From an uncultured Clostridia bacterium (GTDB taxonomy: Bacteria; Bacillota; Clostridia; Oscillospirales; Acutalibacteraceae): DNA of 7,913 nucleotides. Each line of letters starts with the position of its first letter. Positions within the stretch are counted from its first letter, which is position 1. Below the pieces are notes generated by a model. That model saw nothing but the letters and a program-made list of their open reading frames with translations, did not search any database and was not told the DNA's origin. Below, piece by piece: positions 5,105 to 7,913 of the stretch. The position numbers and the translations under genes are program-made. Location of the stretch: contig CALWMQ010000241.1 in the NCBI GenBank assembly GCA_944382025.1, positions 1 through 7,913 on the forward strand, written 5' to 3'.

Positions 5105-6172
5105 ATGAAAAAAACGGTTGCCGTGCTGTTCGGGGGAGCGTCCCCGGAATATGGTATTTCCCTTTGTTCCGCCGCCGCGGTGATTCGGGGACTGTCCCAG
5201 GGGACTCCGGCGGGTAAGTATGCCTTGGTGATGGTAGGGATCACCCGGAAGGGAGAATGGTATCGCTATACCGGCCCTGTGGACGCCATTGAAAACGATA
5301 CCTGGTTCCAGTCCGGACATTGTACCCGTGCGGTGCTTTCTCCAGACCGGTCGACGAGAGGCCTGCTGGAGTGGGACGGATCCCAGATGACAATCCATCC
5401 GGTGGATGTGGTTTTCCCCATGCTCCATGGGGCTAACGGAGAGGACGGAACCATCCAGGGGCTATGTGAATTGGCCGGGATTCCCTATGTAGGCTGCGGT
5501 GTGCTGGGCTCCTCCGCCGGCATGGATAAGGATGTGGCACATATGCTGGCCCAGAAGGCAGGGGTTCAGGTACCACGTTCCGTTGTGCTTTATCCCGGTG
5601 AGGACCATACCGCGGCCCTATGCACCGCTAAAACTTTCGGATATCCCCTGTTTGTGAAACCCGCCAATGCCGGTTCCTCCTATGGCATTACCATGGTGGA
5701 AAGGGAGGAACAGCTGGAATCCGCGGTAGAATTGGCCTTCCGCTATGACCGGAAAGCGGTGATTGAGGAAGGTATCCCTGGTTTTGAAGTGGGGTGCGCC
5801 GCCCTGGGCAGCGGCCAAGAAGTGCTGATTGGCGAAGTGGACGAGATTGAACTCAAACAGGGATGGCTGGACTACGAGGAAAAATACGGCAACCGTACCG
5901 CGGAAATCCATCTGCCCGCCCGGGTCAGCCCGGAGATCCGCCAGAAAATCAAAGATACGGGGCGGGTACTGTTTAAGGCCCTGTGCTGCGATGGCTTTGC
6001 CCGTATCGATATGTTCCTGACTCCGGATAACCGGGTGGTGTTCAATGAGATCAATACCATTCCCGGTTTCACGTCTCACAGCCGGTATCCCAAAATGCTG
6101 GAGGCGGCAGGGCTGGAATTTTCCCAGGTCGTGGATCGGCTGATAGAATTAGCCAGCTTGAAATCCAATTGA
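5105..6172 (+). CDS. vanG: D-Ala:D-Ser ligase, VanG type
   Basis: A 355-residue ATP-grasp ligase that joins D-alanine to D-serine in the cytoplasm, giving the low-affinity D-Ala-D-Ser end of peptidoglycan precursors. FGGASPEYGISL (9-20) has E15, which holds the first D-Ala, and the SPEY form found in VanC/VanG enzymes instead of the S-x-EHEVS of housekeeping Ddl. LHGANGEDGTIQG (107-119), the ATP-binding KPANAGSSYGIT (185-196), the omega-loop LDYEEKY (255-261), the metal ligands D302, E314 and N316, and GFTSHSRYP (321-329) are all present. The EKY omega-loop argues against a D-lactate ligase of VanA/VanB type. The phrases GITRKGEWYRYTG (45-57) and NDTWF (64-68) are close to VanG. Start: the ATG at 5105 fits the family N-terminus (MKK-VAVLFGG) with GGGAG ten bases upstream; an in-frame ATG at 5084 would add seven residues. 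All catalytic residues are intact, so it looks active. Confidence 0.92.
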   Translation: MKKTVAVLFGGASPEYGISLCSAAAVIRGLSQGTPAGKYALVMVGITRKGEWYRYTGPVDAIENDTWFQSGHCTRAVLSPDRSTRGLLEWDGSQMTIHPVDVVFPMLHGANGEDGTIQGLCELAGIPYVGCGVLGSSAGMDKDVAHMLAQKAGVQVPRSVVLYPGEDHTAALCTAKTFGYPLFVKPANAGSSYGITMVEREEQLESAVELAFRYDRKAVIEEGIPGFEVGCAALGSGQEVLIGEVDEIELKQGWLDYEEKYGNRTAEIHLPARVSPEIRQKIKDTGRVLFKALCCDGFARIDMFLTPDNRVVFNEINTIPGFTSHSRYPKMLEAAGLEFSQVVDRLIELASLKSN

Positions 6173-6275
6173 GGCATTCTGTTTCCCCGGATGTCAGGTT
6201 GGGAAACCTTGGCATGTCAGGACACATCGCTGGGAGTTCTGCTTCCCTGGCGGCCATGAAAGGAGCCGGAAAACT

Positions 6276-7058
6276 ATGTTGTACAGCCTGACCCACGAGG
6301 ATATCCATAAAGGCTACGGAATTTTGGTCAATCGCACCCATCCTCTCAAAGCTGATGAGGATTCCATGGCCGGAAAGCTGTCTCCCGCAGTACCTGACCC
6401 TCTTCCCGGCACGCCATATCCCGATGTGCTGCTGGAAGCCGTTGCCGCCAGGCAGTTGCAGGCACTGTTGGAAGCCTGCGGATCGGCAGGCGAGATCATA
6501 CCGGTCAGCGGTTACCGCACCCAAAAGGATCAGGAAGATATTTATGATTCCTCTCTCCGGGAGAATGGGGAGGAGTTTACCAAGAAATATGTGGCGTATC
6601 CCGGTACCAGCGAGCATCAGACGGGTTTGGCCATTGATGTGGGGAAGGCGGCGGAAGAGATTGATTTTATCCGTCCCGATTTTCCTTACGAAGGGGTGTG
6701 CCAGCGGTTTCGAGAACTGGCGCCTTCTTTTGGCTTTATAGAACGGTATCAGGCAGGGCGTGAGGACAGCACCGGTATAGCTCAGGAACCCTGGCATTTC
6801 CGGTATGTAGGGGTTCCTCATTCCCTGTTGATCGCTGGCCAGGATTTGACCATGGAGCAGTATATCCAATGGATAAAGCAGTATCCCAGCCAGAATCCAT
6901 GTCTTTTGGCACCGGGATGGACGGTATATTTCTTATCCCTGCCGGAGACAGCGTTACAGCTCGTCCTGCCGGAGGAGGCCTTCCTGACGGGAAACAACGA
7001 GGATGGTTTTATTGTAGCCCTTCCTGCTCATGCAAAGCCTGTGGTGAAATCCCGATAG
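6276..7058 (+). CDS. vanXY: VanXY-type D,D-dipeptidase/carboxypeptidase
   Basis: A 260-residue cytoplasmic zinc peptidase of the M15B (VanY-like) family, matching VanXY of VanG clusters. In such clusters it hydrolyses D-Ala-D-Ala and removes the last D-Ala from pentapeptide precursors, so that only D-Ser-ended precursors remain. Visible: substrate-binding Arg in PVSGYRT (R81), zinc ligands in SEHQTGLAID (H114, D121), and catalytic Glu plus third zinc ligand in EPWHFRYVG (E171, H174). There is no signal peptide or membrane anchor, which separates it from VanY. The C-terminal tail of about 60 residues with GNNEDGFIV (239-247) is a feature of VanXY of the G type as I remember it. The ATG has AGGAG (6261-6265) ten bases upstream. 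The 103-nt gap to the ligase gene holds only a short GGTT/AACC hairpin and a repeated ATGTCAGG. It is the last gene of the operon; no serine racemase (VanT) follows. Confidence 0.93.
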   Translation: MLYSLTHEDIHKGYGILVNRTHPLKADEDSMAGKLSPAVPDPLPGTPYPDVLLEAVAARQLQALLEACGSAGEIIPVSGYRTQKDQEDIYDSSLRENGEEFTKKYVAYPGTSEHQTGLAIDVGKAAEEIDFIRPDFPYEGVCQRFRELAPSFGFIERYQAGREDSTGIAQEPWHFRYVGVPHSLLIAGQDLTMEQYIQWIKQYPSQNPCLLAPGWTVYFLSLPETALQLVLPEEAFLTGNNEDGFIVALPAHAKPVVKSR

Positions 7059-7113
7059 CATTGGGACAGCTTGCTGGCGGGATGGCAGAAAGTCCCGGTG
7101 TGGTTTACTATTT

Positions 7114-7148
7114 AAAACAGCGGACTCTTATTGAGTCCGCTGTTTTTT
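7114..7148. terminator. Bidirectional intrinsic terminator
   Basis: AAAACAGCGGACTC (7114-7127) and GAGTCCGCTGTTTT (7133-7146) form a perfect 14-bp stem with a 5-nt loop, ending in a T-run (7143-7148). The A-run on the left makes it work on the minus strand as well. It ends the antiporter-van operon 55 nt after the vanXY stop and also the converging collagen-like gene. Confidence 0.92.
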
Positions 7149-7181
7149 AAGCCGTAGAGACATTCTTGACAATAGCTAGAT

Positions 7182-7913
7182 TCAGCTGCGGATGAGCTTT
7201 ATAATCACCACAGTGGCTGCTCCGTCTCTATTGGCGGTGTCACTGTTATAGTTCAGAAAAAAATCGGTCTGAACCGGAGCGTTAATAATCAACGCGTTAG
7301 AGCCAGTAGCGGTGGTTCCATCTGTTCCGGTACGGAAGTAAATGCCCAGAGGAAGGAAAGCGGATCCGTTATAAGAGGGAGTGATCTGCATATAGCCGGC
7401 GGTTCTCAATGTGGCTGACACATGGTACGATACAAAATAGTATCCTGGAGCAAGGGTTATCTTGGTAGGAGATGTCAGGGTGATGTTTCCTGTAGGATCG
7501 GAAACCACAGTGCCCAAAGGAATGGGAGCACCGTTGGAAAAAGTGGCCATATATATGGCAAAGGAGGCGAAAATATTCTCCGGAGCAGTGCCAGGAATCC
7601 CTTGGGGAATGGTGAAATCCAGGCGGATACCGTCTCCAGTAGAAACTACATTGACACTGGCTGGAGTCCCCGGGTCCCCGGTGCTGGTAGGTCCTCCAGT
7701 TATCGTCGGGGTCGCCCCTGTAGGCCCAGTTGCTCCTGTAGGCCCAGTTGCTCCCGCCGGCCCGGTTGTTCCCGTAGGCCCAGTTTCTCCTGTAGGCCCA
7801 GTCGCTCCCGCCGGCCCGGTTGTTCCCGTAGGCCCGGTTGCTCCTGTAGGCCCAGTCGTTCCCGCCGGCCCGGTTGCTCCTGTAGGCCCAGTCGTTCCCG
7901 CCGGCCCGGTTGC
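7182..7913 (-). CDS. Collagen-like BclA-type surface/spore protein (5' end outside window)
   Basis: The C-terminal 243 residues of a protein whose start lies beyond the right edge; the frame is open from 7913 to the stop at 7182. An ATG at 7550 is internal and not the true start, because the frame continues upstream as a collagen-like repeat. From 7907 to 7710 there are 22 unbroken Gly-X-Y triplets, mainly GPT, GAT, GPA and GTT, with Thr dominating the Y position, as in BclA-like exosporium filaments where Thr is glycosylated. A linker with a PGTPASVNVV and FTIPQGIPG pattern follows (about 7665-7595), then a globular beta-rich domain of about 120 residues (ITLAPGYYFVSYHVS, DGAATVVIIKLIRS), similar in style to the C1q/TNF-like trimer domain of BclA. 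Such proteins form trimeric hairs on spores or on the cell surface. Which of the two applies here is not shown. It is not functionally linked to the van genes. Confidence 0.85.
   Translation of the reverse strand, partial: ATGPAGTTGPTGATGPAGTTGPTGATGPTGTTGPAGATGPTGETGPTGTTGPAGATGPTGATGPTGATPTITGGPTSTGDPGTPASVNVVSTGDGIRLDFTIPQGIPGTAPENIFASFAIYMATFSNGAPIPLGTVVSDPTGNITLTSPTKITLAPGYYFVSYHVSATLRTAGYMQITPSYNGSAFLPLGIYFRTGTDGTTATGSNALIINAPVQTDFFLNYNSDTANRDGAATVVIIKLIRS
7842..7913 (-). repeat. Perfect tandem 36-bp repeat in the collagen region
   Basis: 7842-7877 and 7878-7913 are identical 36-bp units, each coding for four Gly-X-Y triplets (ATGPAGTTGPTG). Further left, related units continue to about 7710 with third-base changes. 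The identical copies at the edge suggest recent expansion, and the array continues outside the window. The number of triplets probably varies between strains. Confidence 0.85.

Noticed and set aside
4616..5428. Minus-strand frame of 270 codons across vanW and the ligase gene
   Set aside because: Shadow of two recognised genes; composition dominated by Arg, Pro, Gly and His, no motif.
5105..6172. Housekeeping Ddl or a D-Ala:D-Lac ligase
   Set aside because: The SPEY motif and overall similarity to VanG/VanC argue against Ddl, and the EKY omega-loop argues against VanA/VanB type; the vanW and vanXY neighbours fit D-Ser.
6069..6869. Minus-strand frame of 266 codons opposite vanXY
   Set aside because: vanXY on the other strand has all catalytic residues; this frame has no recognisable pattern.
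7710..7913. Regularly repeated DNA, CRISPR-like at first sight
   Set aside because: The repeats are in frame, have no unique spacers and encode Gly-X-Y triplets that join the downstream domain without a stop.

Overview
The window reads as a chromosomal segment of a low-to-mid GC, spore-forming Firmicute, probably a gut clostridium (Oscillospiraceae/Lachnospiraceae-like). The grounds are strong AGGAG-type ribosome binding sites, sigma-A type promoters with 17-nt spacers, a T-box-like leader, a glycopeptide-resistance cassette of the VanG kind and a BclA-like collagen protein. No species is claimed. The intergenic DNA is AT-rich, while the operon in the middle is clearly more GC-rich.

Layout. 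1-160: a proline tRNA gene on the minus strand that stops exactly at the end of its anticodon loop, with unrelated DNA where its 3' half should be; its promoter-like sequence lies at 231-259. 160-489: otherwise empty AT-rich DNA. 490-1119 (minus): a GntR/FCD-family regulator with its own near-consensus promoter. 1234-1849: a gene-poor stretch with one possible 31-codon ORF and two hairpins. 1850-2071 (minus): a small TM2-domain membrane protein. 2348-7148 (plus): one transcription unit made of promoter, roughly 290-nt structured leader, NhaC-family antiporter, VanW, VanG-type D-Ala:D-Ser ligase, VanXY-type D,D-peptidase and a strong terminator. 7182-7913 (minus): the C-terminal part of a collagen-like (Gly-X-Thr) surface or spore protein that runs off the right edge and converges on the same, bidirectional, terminator.

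How it works together. The ligase makes D-Ala-D-Ser and VanXY destroys D-Ala-D-Ala and pentapeptide ends, so the cell wall precursor would end in D-Ala-D-Ser, which binds vancomycin poorly. VanW accompanies such genes with an unknown role. The usual partners, the VanT serine racemase and the VanR/VanS two-component system, are absent from a transcription unit whose promoter and terminator are both visible. An ion/amino-acid antiporter overlaps vanW instead, and the unit starts with a leader that resembles a T-box but has changes in the positions that would touch tRNA. The main hypothesis to test is that this is a rewired VanG-type cassette: control by a leader RNA (or a constitutive derivative of one) instead of VanRS, and a transporter in place of, or in addition to, the racemase.
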